From JACWAE01 sp963847595 (GTDB lineage: Bacteria; Chloroflexota; Dehalococcoidia; SZUA-161): DNA of 64,000 bases. The stretch's first letter is position 1. Each line of letters opens with the position of its first letter. The position numbers and the translations under genes are program-made. Below are positions 17,685 through 26,664 of the stretch, in pieces. A model generated the notes under the pieces. That model saw only the letters and a list, made by a program, of their open reading frames with translations, searched no databases and had not been told where the DNA came from. The stretch covers positions 806,001-870,000 of the forward strand of contig CAWKAJ010000002.1 of NCBI GenBank assembly GCA_963847595.1, in the 5' to 3' direction.

Positions 17685-18371
17685 CTACGGCGCTTTTTCA
17701 GGCTGATGATCTACAAGTCCGGCGCGCACAGCTTTAACAGCAGCCTGTGTTCTATCGGACACACCCATCTTCAACATGATAGTCTGCACATGCTTCTTAG
17801 CGGTATCCTCGCTTATAGAGAGCTCCTGCCCGATCTCCTTATTGCTTCGTCCCAAAACCACCAGGCGCAGCACATCATTTTCACGACGCGTTAGTTCGTC
17901 CAGATTAGCTGGTCCTGCGGACTTGCTTCTACTCTGATCTCCGTTAGCATTGGCTAGACTCAACATGGCCTCGCGCAGCAGGCAGGTCTTGATGAGCATG
18001 CCGCCGCTGGTGACTGCGCGTATGGCATGGATAAGGAGATCTCTTGAGGTATCCTTGAGCAGGTAGCCTACCGCACCAGCCTTGACTGCGTCCACAATAT
18101 AGGCATCGTTATCATAAATGGTGAGCACGATGACCGCGGTAGAAGGGAATTGGCTTCTTATACGCTTGGTGGCCTCCAAGCCCTCCATATTGGGCATGCG
18201 GATATCCATCAAGACCACATCGGGATGGCACTCGTTGACCTTATCTATAGCCTCCAGACCATCGCTCGCTTCTGCTACAACCTCGATGTCCGGAACAGTG
18301 GCCAGCATAGTATGGAGACCTTCGCGCACCACCGGATGATCGTCAGCCAGAAGGACCTTTATTTTATCCAT
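17685..18371 (-). CDS. NarL/LuxR-family response regulator
   Basis: The protein has 228 residues from the ATG giving MDKIKVLLADDHPVVREG; an in-frame ATG eight codons upstream is less likely. The receiver domain has the acidic pair (ADDH), the phospho-acceptor Asp in VVLMDIRMPNMEGLEA, a Thr in VIVLTIYD and Lys in GYLLKDTS. The C-terminal helix-turn-helix has LTRRENDVLRLVVLGRSNKE followed by IGQELSISEDTAKKHVQTIM, typical LuxR-type DNA binding. It is the probable partner of the HisKA_3 kinase encoded 170 bases downstream. Target genes are not evident. Confidence 0.93.
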   Translation of the reverse strand: MDKIKVLLADDHPVVREGLHTMLATVPDIEVVAEASDGLEAIDKVNECHPDVVLMDIRMPNMEGLEATKRIRSQFPSTAVIVLTIYDNDAYIVDAVKAGAVGYLLKDTSRDLLIHAIRAVTSGGMLIKTCLLREAMLSLANANGDQSRSKSAGPANLDELTRRENDVLRLVVLGRSNKEIGQELSISEDTAKKHVQTIMLKMGVSDRTQAAVKAVRAGLVDHQPEKAP

Positions 18372-18486
18372 GCCAAACCTCCCAATCCTTCGCACCGTTG
18401 CGTTTCCTAACAGTGGCGTGCGAGACTATCCGCGGAGTAAATAGTGGGCGCTAGCGAATCTCCAGAGAGAGACCTTTACCCACAAT

Positions 18487-18515
18487 AACCTAGGGAATCT
18501 CCAAACAAAAGTCAA
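18487..18515 (-). promoter_or_regulatory. Candidate sigma70-type promoter for the response regulator
   Basis: On the minus strand TTGACT (18510-18515) and TAGGTT (18487-18492) are separated by 17 bases, about 115 bases upstream of the regulator start. The -35 box is near consensus and the -10 is weaker. Confidence 0.45.
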
Positions 18516-18635
18516 CATAACTTTTGCTCAAATATCTGTACTATGCCTCCTATATTTGATAATCTCTGTCACTTTCACGTCGTGAGATGCTTAAGAGGCT
18601 TCCCCTGTCACCTGTTTTACCCCTCCAAAATAGAT

Positions 18636-18663
18636 AGAGCTTCCACATAATGGAAGCTCTTTA
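18636..18663. terminator. Hairpin in the divergent intergenic region
   Basis: A perfect 10-bp inverted repeat (18636-18645 and 18651-18660, loop of five) is followed on the plus strand by TTT only and on the minus strand by ATCTATTTT. It could be a terminator, but there is no gene immediately upstream of it on either strand. Confidence 0.4.
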
Positions 18664-18852
18664 AAACATGCTGGGTCACACTTCTACATCCATATAGCGG
18701 CACCGGCGGGAACAACTTATATATCAACTAATATCCCCTGAACTTACCAGCCCACTGAAGTATACTGTGGCTTAATAATGGCTGAACACACCCTTTCAGG
18801 TAATCTTTCGAAGCAACTATGCCGACCACGACTCAACAGCATGGCCCAAACG

Positions 18853-18960
18853 GGTTACCCCAAACAGGTTACCCCAAGTATAGAAAATCGAGCCTTCCCC
18901 GAGAAGGCTGCGTTTGTGGCGGAGGACAGCCTATGCTCTGCCCTCCGCAGCGTCTTCGAG
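18853..18960 (+). other. Structured segment upstream of dnaE
   Basis: The 719 bases between the regulator and dnaE contain an 11-bp direct repeat (GGTTACCCCAA at 18853-18863 and 18867-18877). A 6-bp hairpin follows (18891-18896 with 18904-18909). Next is a longer interrupted hairpin (18919-18925 plus 18927-18929, paired with 18942-18948 plus 18938-18940). No convincing protein is encoded. It may be an RNA gene, a leader from an older promoter, or a regulator-binding region. I cannot assign it to a known RNA family. Confidence 0.35.
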
Positions 18961-19070
18961 CGCTCTTCCAGATAGCCGCTTCCCAGTGAATCAGGGCAAG
19001 AAACGTTCCCGCTTCAGCGATGTTTTGCATCATTTCTATCCCCGTATCTATCCCAGGCGAAAAGAACCCG

Positions 19071-19079
19071 TGCTATAAT
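19071..19079 (+). promoter_or_regulatory. Extended -10 promoter element just upstream of dnaE
   Basis: TGC-TATAAT (TATAAT at 19074-19079) is a consensus extended -10. No good -35 lies 17 bases upstream. Transcription would start near 19086, only about five bases before the dnaE ATG at 19091, so the mRNA would be nearly leaderless. There is no Shine-Dalgarno sequence in front of the ATG. Confidence 0.5.
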
Positions 19080-19090
19080 AGCTCAAGCCC

Positions 19091-22000
19091 ATGTTTACTC
19101 ACCTTCATGTCCATACTGAATACAGTCTTCTTGATGGCATGTGCCGCATCTCCCCTCTCATTAGCAGAGCCAAGGAGCTGGGCATGGATTGCCTGGCAAT
19201 TACTGACCACGGGGCTCTCTACGGTATCATCACATTCTACCGCGAAGCTAAAGAGGCTGGGATAAAGCCCATCATCGGTTGTGAGGTCTATGTAGCACCC
19301 AAGGAAAAGGAGAATAAGCTCGCAACTGAGAAAAACCCTTATCACCTCATCTTGTTAGCCAAAAATGACGTCGGCTATCATAATTTGCTCAGGTTGGCTA
19401 CATCGGCTCACCTCGAAGGGTTCTACTATAAGCCCAGAGTTGATAAGGAGTTACTCTCACGATACCACGATGGTCTAGTGGCACTCTCGGCCTGCCCTAA
19501 TGGGGAACCGGGACGCCTCATCATGGAAGGCCGTACCGATGATGCCGAGAAGGCTGCCAAGTGGTACAGGGAAGTTTTCGGCGATTTCTATCTCGAACTC
19601 CAGAAGCACGATGTGCCTGAGCTCGCCCAGATCAATAAAGAGCTAATCGGCATGAGCCGGAAGCTTGACATCCCCCTTGTTGCCACCAATGATGTACATT
19701 ATGTAAATAAAGATGACTCCTATGCTCACGATGTTCTGCTCTGCATCCAGACCAACAACACTATTTACAACGAGAAGCGCCCTAAGATGGCGGACGATTC
19801 ATTTTACCTCAAGAGCCCCCAGGAGATGGCAGAGCTCTTTGCCGAGATACCGGAGGCTATATCCAACACTGAGCGAATCGCCGCGCTATGTAACCTGAGC
19901 CTGGAATTTGGCCGTCTCCATCTCCCAGAGGCAGAGTTGCCTCCGGGCAAAACCGTTGATGAGTGGCTTAGAGAACTTTCCTATCGGGGCCTGGCGGCCC
20001 GTTATTCGGAACCCCCGCCGCAGGTACTGAAGAGATTTGAATATGAACTCGATGTCATAAAGCAGACCAAGTTCGCCAATTATTTCCTGGTAATCTATGA
20101 TGTCATCTCCTTCGTTCGCAAACAGAATATCCTGTTCGGCGTCCGCGGCAGCGCCGCTGCCAGCATCGTTCTCTACTGCCTGGGCGTCACTGACATCGAC
20201 CCGCTGGCGCACCGGCTGGTTTTCGAGCGTTTCCTCAACATAGAGCGCAAGGAAATGCCGGATATCGACCTGGATTTCCAGGACGACCGCCGCGATGAGG
20301 TTATCGCATATGTGGCCCAGAAATACGGGCATGATCGTGTAGCCCAAATAATCACCTTCGGCACTATGGGGGCAAAAGCAGCTATCAGAGATGTGGGGCG
20401 AGCCTTGGGGATGCCTTATAGCAATGTGGACCAGGTAGCGAGACAAATACCTGGGGGCCCGTCGATTGAGATTAAGGACGCGCTCGAGACAATCAGTGAG
20501 CTGCGCAACAGCTACAATAATGACGCCACCATAAAACATCTCATAGATACTGCACTCAGGCTCGAAGGTGTCGCCCGTCACGCCTCCACCCATGCAGCCG
20601 GAGTGGTCATCTCCCGAGAGCCCCTCATCAATCATGTCCCCCTGCAACGTCCCAGCAGAGACGAAGCGCAAAGCGTCAACATGACCCAGTTCGCTATGGA
20701 CGATATAGCCCGGATAGGGCTCCTGAAGATGGACTTCCTGGGGCTGATAAACCTCTCCATCCTGGAGAAAGCGAAACAGACTATAGCCAGGACCCGTGGC
20801 ATCGACTTAGACCTACAACACCTGCCTCTAGATGACAAGAAGACTTTCGACCTTCTCTCATCGGGCGAGACCACAGGGGTGTTTCAACTTGAAAGCGCCC
20901 CCATGCGCCGCTACATCAAAGAGCTCAAGCCAAGCTGTTTTGGAGATATAGCTGCTATGATAGCCCTTTACAGGCCGGGGCCCAAGCAACACATTCCAAC
21001 CTTCATCAGGGCAAAACACGGTGTAGAGCCTATTCGGTTCCCCCACCCAGCACTCACCGAAATCCTCGAGGAGACCTATGGTGTCATCGTCTATCAGGAC
21101 CAGGTGCTACTCATCGTCCAGGCATTTGCAGGCTATAGTCTGGGCGAGGCAGATATTGTACGCAAGGCGATGGGGAAGAAAATCCCCGAGGTGATGAAAA
21201 AAGAGATGCAGCGCTTCCTCGCCGGAGCGAAGAAAAAGGGATTCTCCAAAGAGCTGGCTGAGCAGGTGTGGAGCCTCATCGAACCTTTCGCTGGTTACGC
21301 CTTCAATAAGGCGCACAGCGTGAGTTACGCCATGATCGCCTACCAGACTGCCTATCTTAAGGCGAACTACCCCGTGGAATTCATGTCCGCTCTGCTCACC
21401 AAGCATATGGGTCAAGCAGATAAAGTAGCTTTGGCTGTTGCAGAATGTCACCGGCTCGGCATTAGAGTACTGCCCCCGGATGTCAGTCGAAGCGGGGAGA
21501 CGTTTACCATTGAACAGGAAGGGGATGCTCCTGCAGCTATTCGCTTCGGTCTGGCAGCAATTAAGAACGTTGGTGCTTCGGCGATCCGACCCATTATCGT
21601 CGCCCGAGAAGAAGGTGGCCCGTTTAAGTCTATTGACGACTTTTGTCGCCGGGCTGATCTCAGAAACCTCAACAAACGTGCTCTCGAAAGTATGATCAAG
21701 GCCGGGGCGTTGGACTCTCTGGGGAACCGCGGCAGCCTCTTGGCTGGCGTAGACCGCATTCTGTCTCTGGCGCAAACCGAGCGGCGTCTTAAGGAAAAAG
21801 GTCAGTCTACCATGTTCGATCTCTGGGGACAGAGCGTGGAAGTTCCCTTGCCCGGGCTTGAACTCCAGCCTGTAGAGGTACCCGCAAAAGAAAGGCTGGC
21901 CTGGGAAAAAGAGCTGCTGGGTGTATACCTTTCCGAACACCCATTTACCCATGCCTCTAGACAATTGTCTTCTCAGGTTGATGTCTTCTGCGGGCAAATC

Positions 22001-22555
22001 AGCGAGGAAATGATAGGCCAGATAGTGATAACAGCGGGGACAGTAACTTCAGTACGGCAATCCTTCACCAAAGATAAACGTCCCTTTGTCAGTGCCATTA
22101 TCGAAGACTTCGGTGGCAGCATAGAGGTGACGGCTTGGAGTGAGGTATATGAACGCACCAAAGACATCTGGCAGGAGGGAAATACACTCCTGCTCAAGGG
22201 CAAAGTAAAGGCCAGGGGCGAGGGAGTGCAATTGACTTGCCTCACCGCGTCGCTGTACCAGCCAGGCAATGTTGAGGAGACTCCTGATGTGATCAAACCA
22301 CTGCAAGCAGCGCCCCCTCGCCGTAAACTGCAGATAAATCTCCCTACATCAGAGGACACCAACGCTGATATCCAACGTCTCAGGCAAGTATTTGACACTC
22401 TCAGGCTATTCCCAGGTGAGGATGAAGTTAATCTTGCCATTGTCAGCACACAAGGGGTTACAAAGCTGGAAGTGCCTGACTTGGCTACTGGCTACTGCCC
22501 AGAGCTTCACCGCCAATTGCTGGGACTGATCGGTGAAGGCAACTTAATAGTCTAG
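19091..22555 (+). CDS. dnaE: DNA polymerase III alpha subunit
   Basis: The 1154-residue replicative polymerase has normal DnaE1 length. The start MFTHLHVHTEYSLLDG is the conserved beginning of the N-terminal PHP domain. CEVYVAPKEK and FYYKPRVDKELL follow, then the polymerase core with ILFGVRGSAAASIV and the palm catalytic aspartates in PDIDLDFQDDRRDEV around residue 390. GVFQLESAPMRRYIKEL and YQDQVLLIVQAFAGYSLGEA are also typical. An OB fold (around residues 975-1040, VTAGTVTSVRQSFTK) precedes the short C-terminus. It extends DNA in the replisome. It is monocistronic and convergent with ogt. Confidence 0.98.
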   Translation: MFTHLHVHTEYSLLDGMCRISPLISRAKELGMDCLAITDHGALYGIITFYREAKEAGIKPIIGCEVYVAPKEKENKLATEKNPYHLILLAKNDVGYHNLLRLATSAHLEGFYYKPRVDKELLSRYHDGLVALSACPNGEPGRLIMEGRTDDAEKAAKWYREVFGDFYLELQKHDVPELAQINKELIGMSRKLDIPLVATNDVHYVNKDDSYAHDVLLCIQTNNTIYNEKRPKMADDSFYLKSPQEMAELFAEIPEAISNTERIAALCNLSLEFGRLHLPEAELPPGKTVDEWLRELSYRGLAARYSEPPPQVLKRFEYELDVIKQTKFANYFLVIYDVISFVRKQNILFGVRGSAAASIVLYCLGVTDIDPLAHRLVFERFLNIERKEMPDIDLDFQDDRRDEVIAYVAQKYGHDRVAQIITFGTMGAKAAIRDVGRALGMPYSNVDQVARQIPGGPSIEIKDALETISELRNSYNNDATIKHLIDTALRLEGVARHASTHAAGVVISREPLINHVPLQRPSRDEAQSVNMTQFAMDDIARIGLLKMDFLGLINLSILEKAKQTIARTRGIDLDLQHLPLDDKKTFDLLSSGETTGVFQLESAPMRRYIKELKPSCFGDIAAMIALYRPGPKQHIPTFIRAKHGVEPIRFPHPALTEILEETYGVIVYQDQVLLIVQAFAGYSLGEADIVRKAMGKKIPEVMKKEMQRFLAGAKKKGFSKELAEQVWSLIEPFAGYAFNKAHSVSYAMIAYQTAYLKANYPVEFMSALLTKHMGQADKVALAVAECHRLGIRVLPPDVSRSGETFTIEQEGDAPAAIRFGLAAIKNVGASAIRPIIVAREEGGPFKSIDDFCRRADLRNLNKRALESMIKAGALDSLGNRGSLLAGVDRILSLAQTERRLKEKGQSTMFDLWGQSVEVPLPGLELQPVEVPAKERLAWEKELLGVYLSEHPFTHASRQLSSQVDVFCGQISEEMIGQIVITAGTVTSVRQSFTKDKRPFVSAIIEDFGGSIEVTAWSEVYERTKDIWQEGNTLLLKGKVKARGEGVQLTCLTASLYQPGNVEETPDVIKPLQAAPPRRKLQINLPTSEDTNADIQRLRQVFDTLRLFPGEDEVNLAIVSTQGVTKLEVPDLATGYCPELHRQLLGLIGEGNLIV

Positions 22556-22572
22556 GATAGTGACTGACAGAT

Positions 22573-23118
22573 TTAGCTGAGGACACGCAGCCTGCCAGCT
22601 TCCAGTTCAAGAAGACGCCTTTTCAACACCAGGCCGCCCCTAAATCCGCCTAGAGCTCCGTTGCTAGCGACCACCCGATGGCAAGGTACAATGATGGGGA
22701 ATGGATTTCGAGCCAGCGCCCCGCCCACCGCCCTGAGCGCCCGGGGCTTTCCAATCTGCTGTGCCACCCAGGCATAGGTTTTGGTCTCCCCGTAAGGGAT
22801 GGAGACAGTTGCATTCCAGACTGCTCGATTAAAGGTTGTAGCACCGCTCTGGTCAAGCCTTTCCGGGAAGAGTACCTTCTCACCATTGAAGTATCGCTGA
22901 AGTCGATTGGGCAAGTCATCAAACGCAGAGGTATCTTCGACAGCATCTGGAGCAAATTCCTTTATCTCAGATAGCGCTGCCTTTCGGGACGATTTGGGCA
23001 ACGTAAGAAGAGCCAGTCCTGCCTCTGAACCACCCATCGCCACCCACCCGAATCTAGTAGCAACAACCACAAATTTAATCACCAAATAGAACTCCAAGGC
23101 CAAAATGATAGTTATCAA
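22573..23118 (-). CDS. ogt: Methylated-DNA--protein-cysteine methyltransferase
   Basis: The 181-residue protein has the C-terminal MGMT domain. FNRAVWNATVSIPYGETKTY leads to the helix-turn-helix, RAVGGALARNPFPIIVPCHR contains the alkyl-acceptor Cys in PCHR, and GFRGGLVLKRRLLELE closes the fold. The N-terminal ribonuclease-H-like part is weakly conserved, as usual. It transfers alkyl groups from O6-alkylguanine to its own cysteine and repairs DNA in the cytoplasm. The true start may be a little downstream of the ATG at 23118. It is convergent with dnaE, with a 17-base gap, and divergent from recA. Confidence 0.93.
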   Translation of the reverse strand: MITIILALEFYLVIKFVVVATRFGWVAMGGSEAGLALLTLPKSSRKAALSEIKEFAPDAVEDTSAFDDLPNRLQRYFNGEKVLFPERLDQSGATTFNRAVWNATVSIPYGETKTYAWVAQQIGKPRALRAVGGALARNPFPIIVPCHRVVASNGALGGFRGGLVLKRRLLELEAGRLRVLS

Positions 23119-23203
23119 AGACCGCTAACTTTTCCACTATAATCCGAACCATCCCGATTTACAACTTAAGATAATTCTCACGGGATTATCGCAATATTGT
23201 CAC

Positions 23204-23232
23204 TTGTATTTATTGCCCTGATATGCTATGCT
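23204..23232 (+). promoter_or_regulatory. Candidate promoter for recA
   Basis: TTGTAT (23204-23209) and TATGCT (23227-23232) are 17 bases apart, about 75 bases upstream of the recA ATG. I do not see a palindrome that I can call a LexA box around it. Confidence 0.35.
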
Positions 23233-23307
23233 TGCCTCGGATTGGCTGAAAAAGAGTCGCCCAGGCGTGGGCTGAAAGGGTTGGTTCGGAGGAGTTAGAG
23301 TTAGGAG

Positions 23308-24348
23308 ATGGTGACGGAGAAGGAAAAGGAGAAGGCGCTCGACATAGCGATCAGCCAGATCGAAAAGCAATTCGGCAAGGGCTCGATCATGAGGTTGGGG
23401 GAGGCCTCTGCGAGAGTAGCAGTCGAGATTATACCTACAGGGTCGCTCTCTTTGGACTTGGCCCTTGGGGTTGGCGGTATTCCGCGGGGGCGGGTGACAG
23501 AGATTTTTGGCCCCGAAGCCGCCGGCAAGTCAACCTTGTGCCAGCACATAATAGCTGAAGCTCAAAAGACCGGCGGAAAAGCGGCGTACATAGATGTGGA
23601 ACACGCTCTCGATGCTGCTTATGCTGCCACCTGCGGGGTTAAGCTGGACGACCTGCTTATCTCCCAGCCGGATACCGGGGAGCAAGCCCTGGAGATCACC
23701 GAAACTCTGGTCCGCAGCGGGGCTATAGATGTAGTGGTCATCGATAGTGTGGCCGCTCTTGCCCCGAGGGCAGAGATAGAGGGGGAGATGGGGGATTCCC
23801 ATGTCGGATTGCAGGCGCGGTTAATGTCCCAGGCGCTGCGTAAACTGTCAGCGGCTATAAGCAAGTCGCGAACTGCGGTGGTATTCGTTAACCAGTTGAG
23901 GGAGAAAGTAGGCATTATCTTCGGCAACCCTGAAGTAACTCCAGGAGGTAGGGCTCTCAAATTCTACAGTTCGGTAAGGATCGATCTGAGACGAGTGGAC
24001 AACATAAAAGTGGGAACCAAGATAGTAGGCACCAGAATCAGGGCCAAGGTAGTCAAAAACAAGGTCGCTTCCCCCTTTAAGTCTGCTGAGTTTGACATTA
24101 TGTTTGGTCAAGGCATCAGCAAGGACGGCGACCTGCTTGACCTTGGTGTTGAGATGGGGATAATTAAGAAGAGCGGTGCCTTCTTCTCCTATGGAGAGAC
24201 TCGTATCGGTCAGGGACGCGAGAATGCCAAGGAATACCTGGGACAGCACCAGGACATGGCACAAGAGATAGAGCGCCAGATTAGAACAACCGCTAGCACA
24301 CAAAGAGAATTCTTCTCCGCCGAACCCGAGCCTGCATCAGCAGACTAA
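23308..24348 (+). CDS. recA: Recombinase RecA
   Basis: The 346-residue protein has standard length. MVTEKEKEKALDIAISQIEK leads into QFGKGSIMRLGE. Walker A GPEAAGKST begins at residue 68. AYIDVEHALD, VVIDSVAALAPRAEIEGEMG (Walker B and L1) and VVFVNQLREKVGIIFGNPEV (L2 region) are intact. RecA forms filaments on single-stranded DNA for homologous recombination and SOS signalling. The ATG is preceded by TTAGGAGA at a good distance. recX follows after 88 bases, as in many bacteria. Confidence 0.98.
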   Translation: MVTEKEKEKALDIAISQIEKQFGKGSIMRLGEASARVAVEIIPTGSLSLDLALGVGGIPRGRVTEIFGPEAAGKSTLCQHIIAEAQKTGGKAAYIDVEHALDAAYAATCGVKLDDLLISQPDTGEQALEITETLVRSGAIDVVVIDSVAALAPRAEIEGEMGDSHVGLQARLMSQALRKLSAAISKSRTAVVFVNQLREKVGIIFGNPEVTPGGRALKFYSSVRIDLRRVDNIKVGTKIVGTRIRAKVVKNKVASPFKSAEFDIMFGQGISKDGDLLDLGVEMGIIKKSGAFFSYGETRIGQGRENAKEYLGQHQDMAQEIERQIRTTASTQREFFSAEPEPASAD

Positions 24349-24436
24349 CTCCAGTCCCACACCCCGAGCGCTGCGACCTGGCCTTCCCAATGGGCATTTC
24401 TGACCTTGCTTCAGCCATTAAAGTCAGAGGACGAGG

Positions 24437-25105
24437 ATGAATACCATAACTGCCATTGAGCGACAGAAGACACAGAAAGGGAGGTTCAATTTATTCTTGG
24501 ATGGGGCTTTTGCCTTCAGCATAAGCATCCCTGTAGCAGCCACAGCCGGTCTTCAAGAAGGGCAAAAACTATCACCAGCCGAGATTGAGAAGCTCAAGAA
24601 CGCCGAGCTACTTCATCGCTCGCTTAATACCGCGCTCAGATTTCTGAGCCCACGTCCTCGCAGTGAGGCAGAAATAAGGTCTAGGCTGCGCCGCCAGGGT
24701 TATGACATGGAAATCATCCAGCAGGTGATTGCCAGGTTGAAAGAGCAAAAGTTGGTAGACGATACCCTTTTCGCCCAATTCTGGCGGGATAACAGAGAGA
24801 ACTTTAAGCCGCGCAGCCGCCGACTCATTGAGGCAGAGCTAAAGCAAAAAGGCGTAGACGCTGAGACAATTGCTGAAGCCACGGCGAGTTTCGATGACGA
24901 GCTTGGCGTCTACAAGGCCGCCCAAAGAAAAGCCGTTTCGCTAGCAGGTTTGGATTACCCCGGCTTTCGTAAACGTTTGGGGACGTTCCTGAGACAACGT
25001 GGCTTTTCTTATGAGTTGATAAATCAGACTATAGAAAGGATATGGCAGGAGCAGGGCAATATACAACCCGACCTGCGGTCCTGTAATACAGAAAGAGGGT
25101 TTTAG
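24437..25105 (+). CDS. recX: Regulatory protein RecX
   Basis: The 222-residue protein is made of three-helix repeats. LNTALRFLSPRPRSEAEIRS and LRRQGYDMEIIQQVIARLKE match RecX repeat 1. DDTLFAQFWRDNRENFKPRS and RRLIEAELKQKGVDAETI match repeat 2, and a third repeat ends RQRGFSYELINQTIERIW. RecX binds RecA filaments and limits their extension. Its position directly after recA supports the call. The gene ends two bases before the RNase Y start, so it probably shares that transcript. Confidence 0.92.
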   Translation: MNTITAIERQKTQKGRFNLFLDGAFAFSISIPVAATAGLQEGQKLSPAEIEKLKNAELLHRSLNTALRFLSPRPRSEAEIRSRLRRQGYDMEIIQQVIARLKEQKLVDDTLFAQFWRDNRENFKPRSRRLIEAELKQKGVDAETIAEATASFDDELGVYKAAQRKAVSLAGLDYPGFRKRLGTFLRQRGFSYELINQTIERIWQEQGNIQPDLRSCNTERGF

Positions 25106-25107
25106 AA

Positions 25108-26637
25108 ATGGATAGATTGCTTTTGATACTGATACCTATCGTAACACTCCTCGTCGGAGGAGCAATCGGTTTCTTCATCCGAAACCTTATTATGGCGAGG
25201 AGAATTCACCTCGCCCGAAGAGATGCCACCAAGATTCTGGAAGAGGCATCTACCAAGCAGAAGGAAATACTCCTTGAGGCAAAAGAGGAAGCGATAAAGA
25301 TCAAGGCTGATGTCGAGAACGAGGTTCGAGTACGCCGCTCCGAGCTTCACCGCCAGGAAAGACGTATAGCCCAGAAAGAGGAGAACCTCGACCGTAAAAC
25401 CGAAGGGATTGAGCGGCGGGAACGCAACATCGGCTCCAAAGAGAAGGAAATAGAGAGATCACTGGCACAGCTCGACGAGTTCAAGAAAAAACAGGTTCAC
25501 CAGCTTGAGCTCATCTCGGGTATGTCCACGTCAGAGGCTAAGACACTGCTATTAACCGCAGTTGAGGAGGAAGTTCGGCAGGATATGGCAAAGCGCATAC
25601 GCGAGGTTGAGGCTCAAGTCAAAGAGGAATCGGAGCAAAAAGCTCGCGAGGTCGTTGCCTTCGCTATTCAGAGATGCGCCACTGATGTTGTCTCCGGAAC
25701 CACGGTCTCAGTGGTTCCCTTGCCCTCAGATGATATGAAAGGTCGTCTCATCGGTCGCGAGGGTCGCAATATCAGGGCTTTGGAGAATGCCACAGGCGTC
25801 GACCTCATAGTAGACGACACACCCGAGGCCGTTACAATATCCTGCTTTGACCCGATTCGCCGCGAGATAGCCAGGTTATCCTTGGTGAACTTGATCCTTG
25901 ATGGCCGCATCCATCCCGCTCGCATTGAGGAGGTTGTAGCCAAGGCTAAGGAAGAGGTGGATGCTATCATACAGACCGAGGGAGAGCAAGCAGCATATAA
26001 GACTGGAGTCGTTGGACTCCATCCCGAGTTAATCAAGCTGCTGGGACGTCTGAAGTTTCGCTTCAGCTACGGACAGAACGTGCTAATCCATAGCACCGAA
26101 GTATCGTATCTATCCGGAATGATCGCTGCTGAGTTGGGCGCTAACGTCAATATAGCCAAGACAGCAGGGCTATTGCACGACATAGGCAAGGCGGTAGACC
26201 AGGAGGTTGAGGGACCACATGCTGCAATCGGTGCCGACTTAACAAAGCGTCTGGGCAAATCCATAGAGGTATCTAGAGCTATCGGCGAGCACCACGGAGA
26301 GACTGACTCTATGAGCGTCTATGGCTTCATCGTCTCGGCCGCTGATGCTATCTCGAGCTCAAGGCCGGGAGCAAGGCGCGAATCCCTGGAACAACACCTG
26401 AAGAGGCTCGAGGCATTGGAGAACGTGGCCTCGAGTTTCCCAGGGGTAGAGAAATCGTTCGCCATCCAGGCTGGTCGTGAGGTTCGTATTCTGGTTAAAC
26501 CCCAGGAAATTGACGACCTGGCGGCCGCGAGGTTAGCCAGAGACATCGTGAAGAAGATAGAGGAAAACCTGGAGTACCCCGGGCAGATTAAGGTTACCGT
26601 AATCCGCGAGACGCGAGCAGTAGATTACGCCAAGTAA
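25108..26637 (+). CDS. rny: Ribonuclease Y
   Basis: The 509-residue protein has the classic RNase Y layout: an N-terminal membrane anchor (LLLILIPIVTLLVGGAIGFF), a long coiled coil to about residue 190, a KH domain (MKGRLIGREGRNIRALENAT), an HD domain with LLHDIGKAVDQE near residue 355, and the conserved C-terminus EYPGQIKVTVIRETRA. It is the membrane-tethered endoribonuclease that initiates mRNA decay. It starts two bases after recX. A YmdB-like gene follows, a pairing also common in Firmicutes and Chloroflexota. Confidence 0.97.
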   Translation: MDRLLLILIPIVTLLVGGAIGFFIRNLIMARRIHLARRDATKILEEASTKQKEILLEAKEEAIKIKADVENEVRVRRSELHRQERRIAQKEENLDRKTEGIERRERNIGSKEKEIERSLAQLDEFKKKQVHQLELISGMSTSEAKTLLLTAVEEEVRQDMAKRIREVEAQVKEESEQKAREVVAFAIQRCATDVVSGTTVSVVPLPSDDMKGRLIGREGRNIRALENATGVDLIVDDTPEAVTISCFDPIRREIARLSLVNLILDGRIHPARIEEVVAKAKEEVDAIIQTEGEQAAYKTGVVGLHPELIKLLGRLKFRFSYGQNVLIHSTEVSYLSGMIAAELGANVNIAKTAGLLHDIGKAVDQEVEGPHAAIGADLTKRLGKSIEVSRAIGEHHGETDSMSVYGFIVSAADAISSSRPGARRESLEQHLKRLEALENVASSFPGVEKSFAIQAGREVRILVKPQEIDDLAAARLARDIVKKIEENLEYPGQIKVTVIRETRAVDYAK

Positions 26638-26664
26638 GACTCAAATCTAGCCGAGGGAGGGGCA

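Noticed and set aside
18778..18975. 65-codon plus-strand frame upstream of dnaE
   Set aside because: The sequence is dominated by hairpins and a direct repeat, and the peptide looks random.
19886..21997. Long open frames antisense to dnaE (261 and 296 codons)
   Set aside because: They are complementary-strand shadows of a strongly conserved gene and match no family.
23119..23307. SOS (LexA) box upstream of recA
   Set aside because: I looked for a palindromic operator near the candidate promoter and did not find a convincing one.
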